A DNA stretch of 64,000 bases from an uncultured Bacteroidia bacterium (GTDB taxonomy: Bacteria > Bacteroidota > Bacteroidia > Bacteroidales > UBA932). The notes beneath the pieces were generated by a model. It was not told the origin of the DNA, ran no database searches, and saw nothing but the letters and a program-made list of their open reading frames with translations. The first letter of the stretch is position 1. Every line of letters begins with the position of its first letter. The translations under genes were made by a program, and so were the position numbers. The stretch is from positions 1-64,000 of the forward strand of contig CADANY010000013.1 of the NCBI GenBank assembly GCA_902789395.1. Reading direction: 5' to 3'. Shown here one piece after another: positions 42,858-51,744 of the stretch.

Positions 42858-43700
42858 ATGGGCCATGGAAAACTGAGAAAATTCGCTGAGAACGAGACGT
42901 TCCGCTGCCTGTTGCAACCGGCGGCGGAAGAGGTGATGTCCCACGGGGAAAACAAGGCGCTCCTGCTGAAGGACCATCCGATAAAGGGCCGGTGGAACCA
43001 GGAGATGTTTGCGGCTGACCAACCGATCATTCTGGAGCTCGGCTGTGGGAAAGGGGATTATACGATTGCCCTGGCGGAACGGCACCCCGAGATGAACTTC
43101 ATCGGTGTCGATATCAAGGGCGCCCGACTTTGGAAGGGGGCCAAATATGCGACGGAGAAGGCGCTTCCGAACGTGGCATTCCTGAGAACCCGGATCGAGT
43201 TTATCCCGGCGTTTTTCGCTCCGGGCGAGGTCGCCGAAATCTGGCTGACGTTCTCCGATCCGCAGCTCAAGAGCCCGAACAGCCGCCTGACCTCTCCGCT
43301 TTTCCTGGACCGATACCGCTCCTTCCTCGCTCCGGGAGGCATTGTGCACCTGAAGACCGACTCCCGTTTCCTGCATGAATATACAAAGGCAGTTATTGCG
43401 GCGAACGGCCTTCCGGTCCTCACCTCCGGCACCGACATTTATCACGAAGGCCTGACGGTCTTTGCTGCAGATGATGCCCGTCTGCGGGATCTCGCGGCCG
43501 TCACCGAGGTCCAGACCTTCTACGAAAGCATGTTCCTCGAGATGGGACTCCCCATCACCTACCTTTCCTTTACCCTCGACCGCCCCTTCGTCTCCTCAGG
43601 CAGTCGCAACTTCATCTTTCCGGCGGACTTCGACGAAAAGTTCTGGCGCGAGGCCGAAGGCCCCCGCCGCACCTTCTCCCACCAAAGAGCAAAGCAATAG
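42858..43700 (+). CDS. trmB: tRNA (guanine-N7)-methyltransferase
   Basis: This 280-residue enzyme makes m7G46 in tRNA. The SAM-binding motif is LELGCGKGDYTIALAERHP, followed by GVDIKGARLWKGAKYA and IWLTFSDPQLK, where the usual FPDPW is TFSDPQ, a common Bacteroidetes variant. It has a longer C-terminus than the 230-residue enterobacterial enzyme, ending with basic residues. Last gene of the trxA operon. Confidence 0.9.
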   Translation: MGHGKLRKFAENETFRCLLQPAAEEVMSHGENKALLLKDHPIKGRWNQEMFAADQPIILELGCGKGDYTIALAERHPEMNFIGVDIKGARLWKGAKYATEKALPNVAFLRTRIEFIPAFFAPGEVAEIWLTFSDPQLKSPNSRLTSPLFLDRYRSFLAPGGIVHLKTDSRFLHEYTKAVIAANGLPVLTSGTDIYHEGLTVFAADDARLRDLAAVTEVQTFYESMFLEMGLPITYLSFTLDRPFVSSGSRNFIFPADFDEKFWREAEGPRRTFSHQRAKQ

Positions 43701-43744
43701 TTCCACCGTGGGGGTGTGGGATGGATATGTACCGGTGGCAGAAG

Positions 43745-43776
43745 TTTGCGAAGGCGCGAAATAATTGCTATTTTTG
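43745..43776 (+). promoter_or_regulatory. Promoter of miaA
   Basis: TTTG (43745-43748), a 20-nt spacer and TATTTTTG (43769-43776) match the consensus well. The -7 box ends only 4 nt before the ATG at 43781, so the transcript may be leaderless or translation may start downstream. Confidence 0.7.
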
Positions 43777-43780
43777 ACGT

Positions 43781-44746
43781 ATGGGAAAGCGGGGAAATAA
43801 TCCGGAAGCAGAAGTACCGATCCTAGAAACGGTTAATATAGAGGGTCTTGTGTCCATCTGGAAGGCAGGGGCCTTGGATCTTCTGTGCGTGCTGGGACCG
43901 ACGGCATCGGGGAAGACGCGGTATGCCGTGGCCCTCGCCCGGAAATTGGACGCCCTGCTCGCCGAGTCCCGCAAGGCCCCTCGGGTTGAGATCATCTCCG
44001 CCGACTCTCGGCAGGTCTACAGGGGAATGGACATCGGGACCGGAAAGGATCTGGAAGAGTACGGGGAGATTCCGTACCATCTGATCGATATCGTCGATGC
44101 GGGGGAGAAATATGACCTTTTCCGGTATCAGGCGGATTTTGAAAAGGTCTACCGGGAGATTCGGGAAAGAGGAAACATCCCGCTTCTCTGCGGGGGGACA
44201 GGCCTTTATATCCAGGCGGTGACGGAGGCGTTCCACCTGCCGGACGTGCCTGCGGATCCGGGGTTGCGAGCGGAGCTGGAAGAAGCTGATATCGAGGAGC
44301 TTCGCGAGGCGTATGCCGAGCGGACCGAGCCGGATCCCGAGGTGATGGTCAGCAAGAAGCGGCTGATCCGCGCCCTGGAGGTTCTCCTGAGCGGACGGCC
44401 CGTGCAAAGGAGCGATTATCAGCCCAAACGTACATTTTTTATCGGCCTGTACCTCCCGAAAGAACAGCTACACGCGAAGATTGCCGCCCGCCTGAAGGCC
44501 CGTCTCGAAAGTGGGATGGTCGAAGAGGTGAAGGGGCTTCTCGAAAGCGGTCTCGGAGCAGAGGATCTTATCTACTATGGTCTTGAGTATAAGTTTATTA
44601 CATACTATTTGACGGGGGTTATGGACCGGGAGACCATGGCTGCCCAGCTCGAAATGGCGATCCGGCACTTCGCCAAACGTCAGATGACTTTTTTCCGGTC
44701 CATGGAATCGAAAGGAACCTGTATCCACTGGACCGACCCTTCCTGA
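43781..44746 (+). CDS. miaA: tRNA dimethylallyltransferase
   Basis: This enzyme of up to 321 residues adds dimethylallyl to A37 of tRNAs reading UNN codons. The P-loop is GPTASGKTRYAVALA, then EIISADSRQVYRGMDIGTGK, PYHLIDIVDAGEKYD and LLCGGTGLYIQAV. The family normally starts shortly before the P-loop; about 30 extra N-terminal residues and the promoter position suggest the true start may be the GTG at about 43850 (VSIWKAGALDLL). Confidence 0.92.
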   Translation: MGKRGNNPEAEVPILETVNIEGLVSIWKAGALDLLCVLGPTASGKTRYAVALARKLDALLAESRKAPRVEIISADSRQVYRGMDIGTGKDLEEYGEIPYHLIDIVDAGEKYDLFRYQADFEKVYREIRERGNIPLLCGGTGLYIQAVTEAFHLPDVPADPGLRAELEEADIEELREAYAERTEPDPEVMVSKKRLIRALEVLLSGRPVQRSDYQPKRTFFIGLYLPKEQLHAKIAARLKARLESGMVEEVKGLLESGLGAEDLIYYGLEYKFITYYLTGVMDRETMAAQLEMAIRHFAKRQMTFFRSMESKGTCIHWTDPS

Positions 44747-44775
44747 AATATCTTAATTAATCATATGAACGAATT

Positions 44776-46050
44776 ATGAAAACGATCCATCGTCTTTGCT
44801 TGATGATCCTGGTCTCTGGCCTGGCCCTTGGCTGCAGTGGGAAGCCATCTTCTTCCCAACAGGTTGAAAAAGGTTTTGTTACGATTGCTTCTAACGGTGA
44901 GGCCACGGCCGTCATCCGTGTCCAGCAAAAAATGTTGAGCAGTGCATCGGCCTTTGTAAAAGATATTGAGAAGGCAGTCGGCGTCCGGCCGGAAGTGATC
45001 TCGTCGGTCTCGGATAAAGACAAGGGGCAGGAGGTCGTCATCGGACATTTCTCAACGTACAGCGACCAGACCCATGCGGCCATTAAGGAGATCCGGCACG
45101 GATTTGTCATCAAGGCGGAGGAAGGGAAGATCATGATTGTCGGGACGGACGATGCATGGACGGTCCTGGGTCTTGAGTATTTCGGAGCGAAAGTCCTGAC
45201 TGACCCGGCTTTCTGTTCGGAAGGGACGCTGAAGATTCCTGATAATTATAAGTATGTCCAGGATGAGGAGGATCCCCAGCTGATTGCGCGTCTGCTCTCG
45301 CAAGGCCGCAAGTTCGATCTTGTCCCTGTCCAGGTCGGATCCTGCCCACGTGAAGGGAGCCTGACGGTTGCCCAAGGGGCCGCATCCGACGGCGAGTATG
45401 TCTATTTTACCATGAAGGGCAACGAAGACAGTTCGACCCACAATTCGGAGGTCGCGGTATACCAGTACAAGCTTTCCCCGTTTACCCGCGTCGGCGTTTC
45501 GGAAACCTTCAACGGGCACCACGCCAATGATATGACCTTTGATACGAAGGGACGCCGCGTGCTGGTGGTCCATGGATCCGGGGCCAGCAATACCCTGACG
45601 GCCATCCCGGCGGGACCTTCCATGGGCGCTCCGGTCTCTATCAAAACCAGCCTCGGAATCGGCGGCCTTACCTATAATGCCAAGCGCGACATTTACGGGA
45701 TTACCCAGGGCGGCTCCAAATATCAGACGGCGGACGCGTCCTTCAAGATGATCAAGGATTATGGCCGGACGGACAACATGAAGGATACCTATACCGCCCA
45801 GGGGATGGGCAGCGACGATTCGTATGTCTATTTCCCGATGAGCCCGAACAGCAACTCTCCCGAAAAGGTCAATATCCTGGTCGCCTATGACTGGGACGGG
45901 AAGTATATCCGGAACCTGAAGATTCCGCTCACCCTGGAATCCGAGAGCATGTTCTATGCGGCCGGAGAGTATTATGTCAATTTCTATAACAAGGCGGCCG
46001 TTCTTTACCGGGTCTATCCGAATCTGACCTACCAGTCCCAGGTCAAATAA
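44776..46050 (+). CDS. Surface or periplasmic lipoprotein with propeller-like domain
   Basis: This 424-residue lipoprotein has its lipobox in LALGCSG. Residues about 30-155 resemble the N-terminal carbohydrate-interacting domain seen before glycosidases (SSASAFVKDIEKAVGVRPEV, VVIGHFSTYSD). The rest, about 165-424, has repeated blades such as GAASDGEYVYFTMKGN and MGSDDSYVYFPMSPNSN, suggesting a beta-propeller. No catalytic residues stand out. It is a single gene between miaA and the uracil permease operon. Confidence 0.7.
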   Translation: MKTIHRLCLMILVSGLALGCSGKPSSSQQVEKGFVTIASNGEATAVIRVQQKMLSSASAFVKDIEKAVGVRPEVISSVSDKDKGQEVVIGHFSTYSDQTHAAIKEIRHGFVIKAEEGKIMIVGTDDAWTVLGLEYFGAKVLTDPAFCSEGTLKIPDNYKYVQDEEDPQLIARLLSQGRKFDLVPVQVGSCPREGSLTVAQGAASDGEYVYFTMKGNEDSSTHNSEVAVYQYKLSPFTRVGVSETFNGHHANDMTFDTKGRRVLVVHGSGASNTLTAIPAGPSMGAPVSIKTSLGIGGLTYNAKRDIYGITQGGSKYQTADASFKMIKDYGRTDNMKDTYTAQGMGSDDSYVYFPMSPNSNSPEKVNILVAYDWDGKYIRNLKIPLTLESESMFYAAGEYYVNFYNKAAVLYRVYPNLTYQSQVK

Positions 46051-46079
46051 CCGGGATTGGATTTATTTGAATTTCTTGC

Positions 46080-46110
46080 AAATTTTTTCGTTGAACAGAC
46101 GAAAAAATTT
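46080..46110. promoter_or_regulatory. AT-rich inverted repeat at the uracil permease promoter
   Basis: AAATTTTTTCGT (46080-46091) and ACGAAAAAATTT (46099-46110) form a perfect 12-bp inverted repeat around TGAACAG. It covers the -33 box and stops 2 nt before the -7 box, so it is a good candidate operator. Confidence 0.6.
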
Positions 46111-46120
46111 GTTATATTTG
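46091..46120 (+). promoter_or_regulatory. Promoter of the nucleobase uptake operon
   Basis: TTG (46091-46093), a 19-nt spacer and TATATTTG (46113-46120), followed by a 44-nt leader to the ATG. Confidence 0.7.
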
Positions 46121-46164
46121 TGTGGTCTTTCGGCCGCAGGGACGCTACCTAATTTATTTAACAT

Positions 46165-47520
46165 ATGACAAGCAAAAGCCAAGCTATCTATGATGCCCGC
46201 ACGCTCGGTCGCGGCAAGATGCTAACCCTCGGTCTCCAGCACATGTTCGCCATGTTCGGCGCAACGGTCCTGGTTCCTGTGATCACCGGACTCTCGATGT
46301 CCGCCACACTCCTCTTCGCCGGTTTCGGCACGCTTCTGTTCCATTTCCTCACCAAGATGCGGGTCCCTGCATTCCTCGGCTCGTCCTTTGCGTTTCTCGG
46401 TGGCTACGCAGCTGTTGTCGCCATGGGAGAATCACAGGGCCTTTCTGCCGCAGAATCACTTCCTTACGCCTGCATCGGAGTCTTCTGTGCAGGCCTTTTT
46501 TATTTCGTCCTCGCCGGGCTTTTCGCCGCCTTCGGGGCGAAGAAAGTCATGCGGTTCTTCCCGCCGATCGTGACGGGACCGATCATTATCGCCATCGGTC
46601 TTACCCTGTCCGGCTCGGCTATCCAGAACTGCACGCAGAACTGGTGGATCGCCCTTCTTGCCATTGCGATCATTATCGTCTGCAATATCTGGGGAAAGGG
46701 AATGATCAAGATAATCCCGATCCTGCTGGGCGTACTCGGTTCGTATCTGGTAGCTGCCTGCTTCGGACAGTGCGATTTCTCCGCCGTCAAGGATGCGGCT
46801 TGGGTCGGCCTTCCGTTCCAGTGGCAGAACACCGCATTCCATGTCTTTAAGAACCCGAACTGGGGTCTTGTTGTTTCTGCCATCATCGCCATCCTGCCGA
46901 TTTCCCTGGCAACGATGATCGAGCATATCGGAGACATGTGCGCCATCTCCTCGACGGTCGGGATCAACTATCTCGAGGATCCGGGTCTGCACCGTACCCT
47001 GATGGGTGACGGTCTTGCTACCGCCCTGGCTTCCCTGTTCGGCGCTCCGGCTAATACGACCTATGGTGAGAATACGGGCGTCCTGAACCTGACAAAGGTT
47101 TTCGACCCGCGCGTTATCCGTATTGCCGCGGTCTTCGCGATTATCCTCTCCTTCTGTCCGAAATTCTCGGCGCTCATCAGTGCGATGCCGGCTGCGACGA
47201 TCGGCGGCGTCTCCCTCGTTCTCTATGGTATGATTTCCGCTGTCGGCGTCAGGAATATCGTGGACAACCAGGTTGACTTCACCTCTTCCCGCAATGTGCT
47301 TATCGCTGCGCTGATCCTCGTCCTTGCCATCGGTATCAAGTACGGTGCAAACGACCATATCTCCCTGGGCTTTACCTCTCTTTCCGGTCTTGCCGTCGCT
47401 GCCCTTGTCGGTATTATCCTGAATGCCGTGCTGCCCGGGAAAGACTATGAGTTCGGAGCCAACCCGCAGGGCGACAAGGCTGTCGACTTCGAGATCAACC
47501 CTTCGCTCCGTAAAGACTGA
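46165..47520 (+). CDS. uraA: Uracil permease (NCS2/NAT family)
   Basis: This 451-residue inner-membrane symporter has about 14 helices. The uracil-type NCS2 pattern is clear: LGLQHMFAMFGATVLVPVIT at the N-terminus, MIEHIGDMCAIS and NTTYGENTGVL, the UraA/PyrP substrate-site motif. It imports uracil with protons. It is first in an operon with a Tsx-like channel and a purine permease, together a route from the cell surface to the cytoplasm for bases and nucleosides. Confidence 0.93.
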   Translation: MTSKSQAIYDARTLGRGKMLTLGLQHMFAMFGATVLVPVITGLSMSATLLFAGFGTLLFHFLTKMRVPAFLGSSFAFLGGYAAVVAMGESQGLSAAESLPYACIGVFCAGLFYFVLAGLFAAFGAKKVMRFFPPIVTGPIIIAIGLTLSGSAIQNCTQNWWIALLAIAIIIVCNIWGKGMIKIIPILLGVLGSYLVAACFGQCDFSAVKDAAWVGLPFQWQNTAFHVFKNPNWGLVVSAIIAILPISLATMIEHIGDMCAISSTVGINYLEDPGLHRTLMGDGLATALASLFGAPANTTYGENTGVLNLTKVFDPRVIRIAAVFAIILSFCPKFSALISAMPAATIGGVSLVLYGMISAVGVRNIVDNQVDFTSSRNVLIAALILVLAIGIKYGANDHISLGFTSLSGLAVAALVGIILNAVLPGKDYEFGANPQGDKAVDFEINPSLRKD

Positions 47521-47553
47521 CAATCGATATATTAATCTCATAAACTACGTTTT

Positions 47554-48276
47554 ATGTCTACCAAACATCTCCTCGTAGCTGCCTTCGCGGCACTGGCGCT
47601 GGGTGCAACCGCCCAGGCGCAGACTAATTTCCAGACGTTCTACGATTTCGGTCGTAAGCACTTCACCACTACGCTTGAAGGTTTCCATCCCGACAAGTGG
47701 GGTAACACGTTCTTCTTCATCGATTACGATTACAACAACAAGGACGGGAACACGGTTATCTCTCCGAACAACACGTATTTCGAAATCGCACGCTGCCTGA
47801 ACTTCTGGGGTGATTCTGCCCTTGCACCGCTGAGCCTGCATGTCGAGTACAACGGCGGTTTCGGTACCTGGGGCAACCTGAACGCCGCCCCCGGAGTGGG
47901 GTACGGTGCTTTCCCGGTCAACAGCGCATTCCTCGTCGGTGTCGACTGGTTCCTGCACAGCAAGGATTTCAAGAATACCCTGAACCTTAAGCTCTTGTAC
48001 AAGAAGTTTATCGGCCTTGATTCCAAGATTCCTCTCCAGTTCACGACGGTCTGGGGCTGCCAGGATCTTTTCGGTCTGACCGGTGTCCGCTTCTCCGGAT
48101 TCCTCGATGTATGGACGGAAGGGGACCACTTCGTCGTTCTCTCCGAGCCTCAGCTCTGGTACAACTGCGGAACCGAGCATTTCAACATCGGCGGAGAGGT
48201 TGAATTCAGCTACAACTTTGCCGGGATGGAAGGCTTCAATGTCATGCCTTGCATCGGTACAAAGTGGGTTTTCTAA
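47554..48276 (+). CDS. Tsx-like outer-membrane nucleoside channel (DUF5020 family)
   Basis: This 240-residue barrel has a signal peptide (LLVAAFAALALGATAQAQ). The mature part is rich in aromatic strands such as NTFFFIDYDYNNKDGN and PLSLHVEYNGGFG and ends in an aromatic residue (GTKWVF). The pattern fits the DUF5020 branch of Tsx-like channels. Its position between two nucleobase permeases supports a role in nucleoside or base entry across the outer membrane. Confidence 0.8.
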   Translation: MSTKHLLVAAFAALALGATAQAQTNFQTFYDFGRKHFTTTLEGFHPDKWGNTFFFIDYDYNNKDGNTVISPNNTYFEIARCLNFWGDSALAPLSLHVEYNGGFGTWGNLNAAPGVGYGAFPVNSAFLVGVDWFLHSKDFKNTLNLKLLYKKFIGLDSKIPLQFTTVWGCQDLFGLTGVRFSGFLDVWTEGDHFVVLSEPQLWYNCGTEHFNIGGEVEFSYNFAGMEGFNVMPCIGTKWVF

Positions 48277-48288
48277 TCTGACTGACCT

Positions 48289-49608
48289 ATGAGCAACTTC
48301 CTCAGTAAAGCTTTCGGCTTTGATGCCAAGAAGCATACCGTGCGGACCGAGATCGTCGCCGGTATTACCACGTTCCTTACGATGGCGTATATCCTCGCCG
48401 TCAATCCGGGCATCTTCAGCGCCCTCGACATGCCGGCCGGCTCCGTCTTTACGGCTACCGCCCTGGCTGCCCTCGTCGGTACGCTGGTCATGGCCCTCTT
48501 TGCCAAGAAACCGTTTGCCCTTGCCCCTGGTATGGGCCTGAACGCCTTCTTCGTATTTACTGTCTGCCTCGGTATGGGCCATAGCTGGCAGTTCGCCCTG
48601 ACGGCTGTTTTCCTTGAGGGTATCATCTTTATCATCCTGACCCTCACGAAGGTCCGTTCCTGGATCCTCAATGCCATTCCGCTTTCGCTCAAACATGCGA
48701 TCGGTGCCGGTATCGGCCTGTTCATCGCATTCATCGGTCTCCAGAATGCCGGGATCATCGCCAACAATGACGCGACCCTCGTCTCTCTCGGCGACGTCTG
48801 CCACGGCAAGGCCCTCCTCGCCGTCATCGGTATCGTCATTACCGGTGCCCTGGTAATCCTCAAGGTGAAGGGAAGCATCCTCATCGGTATCCTCGTAACA
48901 GCGATCATCGGCCTCTTCGTTAAAGATCCCGCAACCGGCGCTGCCCTGACAACCTTCACGGGCGTCGTTTCCGCTCCGCACAGCATCAGTCCGATCTTCT
49001 GCAAGTTTGAGTGGGGGAGCATCCTGAGCTGGGACATGCTGGCCGTCGTCTTTACATTCCTGTTCATCGATATGTTCGACACGATGGGTACCGTCATCGG
49101 CGTATCCCAGAAGGCCGGCATGGTTGATGAGAAAGGCAATGTTGACGGTATCGACAAGATGTTCATGGCTGACTCCATCGCAACCGTCGCCGGTGCCTGC
49201 TTCGGTACCTCTACGACGACGACCTACGTTGAGAGCGCATCCGGCGTCGGAGCCGGCGGACGTACGGGCCTGACCGCTTTCACGGCAGCCCTCTGCTTCG
49301 CCCTCGCCCTCTTCTTCTCGCCGATCTTCCTCGCCATCCCGGGCGCTGCAACGGCTCCCGCCCTGGTGATTGTCGGTGTCATGATGATGGGCCCGGTCGT
49401 GAAGATTGACTGGGAGGACTACTCCGAGAGCATCCCTGCTTTCCTGACCGTCCTTCTGATGCCTGTCGCCTATTCCATCTCCGACGGTATCCTCATCGGT
49501 GTCATCTCCTACGTCCTGCTGAATGCCTGCGCCGGTAAGTTCAAGAAGATCTCGCCGACCATGTGGGTCCTGGCCGCCTTGTTTATCTGCAAGTACATCT
49601 TTATTTAG
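48289..49608 (+). CDS. Purine (guanine/hypoxanthine) permease, AzgA/PbuG type
   Basis: This 439-residue inner-membrane NCS2 protein of the AzgA-like branch has EIVAGITTFLTMAYILAVNP at the N-terminus, APGMGLNAFF, FLFIDMFDTMGTVIGV and the STTTTYVESASGVGAGGRTG substrate-site motif. Members import guanine, hypoxanthine or adenine. It is 12 nt after the Tsx-like gene and ends at a strong terminator. Confidence 0.92.
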   Translation: MSNFLSKAFGFDAKKHTVRTEIVAGITTFLTMAYILAVNPGIFSALDMPAGSVFTATALAALVGTLVMALFAKKPFALAPGMGLNAFFVFTVCLGMGHSWQFALTAVFLEGIIFIILTLTKVRSWILNAIPLSLKHAIGAGIGLFIAFIGLQNAGIIANNDATLVSLGDVCHGKALLAVIGIVITGALVILKVKGSILIGILVTAIIGLFVKDPATGAALTTFTGVVSAPHSISPIFCKFEWGSILSWDMLAVVFTFLFIDMFDTMGTVIGVSQKAGMVDEKGNVDGIDKMFMADSIATVAGACFGTSTTTTYVESASGVGAGGRTGLTAFTAALCFALALFFSPIFLAIPGAATAPALVIVGVMMMGPVVKIDWEDYSESIPAFLTVLLMPVAYSISDGILIGVISYVLLNACAGKFKKISPTMWVLAALFICKYIFI

Positions 49609-49645
49609 GCAGAGCCGAAATAGCTGATAATCAGTGCTCTATACG

Positions 49646-49684
49646 ATGCGCGTCTGGTGATGACTTACCAGACGCGCATTTTTT
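49646..49684 (+). terminator. Terminator of the nucleobase uptake operon
   Basis: ATGCGCGTCTGG (49646-49657) pairs with CCAGACGCGCAT (49668-49679), 10-nt loop, then a T run. Confidence 0.9.
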
Positions 49685-49723
49685 GTATAGGGTTGTTTGT
49701 CAGCGTCTTGGGTTCCTTGTTCA

Positions 49724-49824
49724 GACGGCAGGGGGTATGGACTCTGAAAAGGCCCTCCCACTTCGTGGGCCCCTCCCCGTCTGCCGGGGGCGCAGACTTT
49801 TCAGCACCCATACCCCCTGCCGTC
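49724..49824. repeat. Structured intergenic repeat element, copy B
   Basis: The outer stem pairs 49724-49751 with 49797-49824 (17 bp GACGGCAGGGGGTATGG, a 3-nt internal loop, then 8 bp CTGAAAAG). Inside are the hairpin CCCAC/GTGGG followed by CCCCTCC and a second CCCC/GGGG hairpin, the same order as in copy A at 28544-28661. It lies between the purine permease terminator and the convergent smpB stop. No coding potential. Confidence 0.8.
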
Positions 49825-49836
49825 GGGGGAATGGGG

Positions 49837-50286
49837 CTAGCCGCGCTCGAGTTCGCGGCGGATGTCGCGTTCGCGGATCGTCTGGCGCTTGTCATACTCC
49901 TTCTTGCCCTTTGCCAGGGCGATCAGAAGCTTGGCGTAACCGTTCTCGGCGATGAAAAGACGGACGGCGACGATCGTAAGGCCTTTTTTCTTATCTTCCG
50001 CCTGGAGATGGCGGAGTTCCTTGCGGTTCAGAAGAAGTCTCCGGTCCCGGGTGGGTTCATGCTGCCCCCAGGATCCCCAGAAATACTGGGCGACGTTCAT
50101 ACCCTTGACGAAGAGCTCGTTTCCGACGAAATAGCAGTAGGCATCGTTCAGGGACGCCTTGCCGGCCCGGATGGACTTGATTTCCGTTCCGGCGAGCTGG
50201 ATCCCGGCGACATAGGTCTCAAGGAACTCGTAGTCGAATGACGCCCTGCGGTTGTTGATCTGTATTTTGCTCTTCGCTTTCGGCAT
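49837..50286 (-). CDS. smpB: SsrA-binding protein SmpB
   Basis: This 149-residue tmRNA partner rescues stalled ribosomes. Family blocks are RRASFDYEFLETYVAGIQL, GTEIKSIRAGKASL and the basic C-terminal tail KGKKEYDKRQTIRERD, which occupies the empty mRNA channel. The start at 50286 (MPKAKSK) is preferred over an ATG 7 codons earlier. The tmRNA gene was not found in this window. Confidence 0.96.
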   Translation of the reverse strand: MPKAKSKIQINNRRASFDYEFLETYVAGIQLAGTEIKSIRAGKASLNDAYCYFVGNELFVKGMNVAQYFWGSWGQHEPTRDRRLLLNRKELRHLQAEDKKKGLTIVAVRLFIAENGYAKLLIALAKGKKEYDKRQTIRERDIRRELERG

Positions 50287-50323
50287 AATCTTGAATAATG
50301 ACTGCAAATATAATTATTTTTCT

Positions 50324-50331
50324 TATCTTTG
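50324..50331 (+). promoter_or_regulatory. -7 element (TATCTTTG) of metK
   Basis: TATCTTTG lies just before the riboswitch; transcription would begin near 50338. The -33 box is not clear. Confidence 0.6.
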
Positions 50332-50344
50332 CGGTCCAAAACAA

Positions 50345-50393
50345 GTATGTGGAAGGATTTGGTTGCTTGCAACCACATTAAAAAATGCTAAAA
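50345..50393 (+). ncRNA. SAM-II-like riboswitch in the metK leader
   Basis: Stem P1 is ATGTGG (50347-50352) with CCACAT (50373-50378). The 20-nt loop contains GATTTG and GCTTGCAA, and the 3' strand reads TTAAAAAATGCTAAAA. These elements in this order match the SAM-II consensus (P1, AUUUG, GCUUGCA, CCAC, UUAAA, GCUAAA). SAM-II binds S-adenosylmethionine in a pseudoknot that hides the ribosome-binding region. Here the pseudoknot strand ends right at the metK ATG (50394), so SAM would repress its own synthesis. Confidence 0.8.
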
Positions 50394-51707
50394 ATGAACT
50401 ACCTTTTTACTTCAGAGTCGGTGTCTGAAGGACATCCCGACAAAGTGGCGGACCAGATCTCGGACGCCATCCTTGATGAATTTCTCCGTCGTGATCCCGA
50501 ATCCAAGGTCGCTTGCGAAACGTTCTGCTCGACCGGGATGGTCGTCGTCATGGGAGAAGTCAATTCCGAAGCCTACGTCGACATCCAGACTACGGTCCGG
50601 AACACAATCAACCGGATCGGTTACGATAAGGCTGCCTATATGTTTGACGGCAACAGCTGCGGTGTCCTGTCCGCCCTCCATGAGCAGAGTCCCGACATCA
50701 ACCGGGGCGTTGAGCGGGGGGATCCGATGGACCAGGGAGCCGGCGACCAGGGCATGATGTTCGGCTATGCCTGCAGCGATACGGAAGATTATATGCCGCT
50801 GCCGCTCTACCTGAGCCATCTTACCCTGAAGACCCTTTCCGATATCCGGCACAACGAGCCGGAGCTCATGCCTTATCTCCGACCGGACGCAAAGGCGCAG
50901 TTTACGATTGAGTATGACGGGGATACGCACCAGCCGGTCAAGGTCCATACGATCGTCCTCTCGACCCAGCACGACGAGTTCGTTCCGGCCTCCCTTGGGG
51001 ATATGACCTATGCAGAGGCGGTCCGGACGTATGGACAGGAGAAAGTCGACGCGGCCATGCAGGCAAAGATCCGTTTCGACGTAGAGAAGATTCTCATTCC
51101 TCGGGTCAAGGCCGCCCTCCCCGAAAAGACGGCGCGGCTGATCCACAGTTTCATCCTTCATGTCAATCCGACCGGCAAGTTTGTCATCGGCGGTCCCCAT
51201 GGGGATACCGGCCTGACCGGGCGAAAGATTATCGTCGATACCTATGGCGGGAAAGGGGCCCATGGCGGCGGTGCTTTTTCGGGCAAGGACCCGTCGAAAG
51301 TCGACCGGAGCGCGGCCTATGCCGCGCGGTATATCGCCAAGAATCTCGTTGCCGCCGGCCTTGCCGATGAAGTGCTCGTCCAGATTTCCTACGCCATCGG
51401 CGTCGCGGAACCGGTGAGCCTGTATGTCGATACCTACGGGACCTCGAAATGCGGCCTTCCCGACGGGGAAATCGCCCGTCGGATCGGAGAACTTTTCGAC
51501 CTGAGACCGGCCAGTATTATCGAGAAATTCCAGCTCAAGAACCCGATCTACGAGCCGACTGCAGCCTATGGTCACGTCGGGCGGACTCCGTATCGTGCGG
51601 AGGTTCAAATCCTTCGTGGTACGGAATTTGTTTCTAAGGAGGTACAGTTCTTTGGTTGGGAACTTCTGGATGCGGTTGATTCTATCCGTGAGAAGTTCGG
51701 TTTATAA
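50394..51707 (+). CDS. metK: S-adenosylmethionine synthase
   Basis: This 437-residue enzyme makes SAM from methionine and ATP. It starts [20 protein letters not shown] with the ATP-binding His, followed by the hexapeptide GAGDQG and [19 protein letters not shown]. It is longer than the 384-residue E. coli enzyme, as usual in Bacteroidetes. An ATG three codons upstream lies within the conserved riboswitch ATGCTAAA and is less likely to be the start. Confidence 0.96.
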   Translation: MNYLFTSESVSEGHPDKVADQISDAILDEFLRRDPESKVACETFCSTGMVVVMGEVNSEAYVDIQTTVRNTINRIGYDKAAYMFDGNSCGVLSALHEQSPDINRGVERGDPMDQGAGDQGMMFGYACSDTEDYMPLPLYLSHLTLKTLSDIRHNEPELMPYLRPDAKAQFTIEYDGDTHQPVKVHTIVLSTQHDEFVPASLGDMTYAEAVRTYGQEKVDAAMQAKIRFDVEKILIPRVKAALPEKTARLIHSFILHVNPTGKFVIGGPHGDTGLTGRKIIVDTYGGKGAHGGGAFSGKDPSKVDRSAAYAARYIAKNLVAAGLADEVLVQISYAIGVAEPVSLYVDTYGTSKCGLPDGEIARRIGELFDLRPASIIEKFQLKNPIYEPTAAYGHVGRTPYRAEVQILRGTEFVSKEVQFFGWELLDAVDSIREKFGL

Positions 51708-51716
51708 CAGGTTAGG

Positions 51717-51744
51717 AAGCACGGCTCTTATGCCGTGCTTTTTT
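51717..51744 (+). terminator. Terminator of metK
   Basis: AAGCACGGC/GCCGTGCTT stem with a TCTTAT loop and T run. Confidence 0.9.

Noticed and set aside
47545..48981. Minus-strand open frame of 478 codons opposite the Tsx-like and purine permease genes
   Set aside because: It crosses two real genes and reads as Glu/Gly/Asp-rich sequence without structure.
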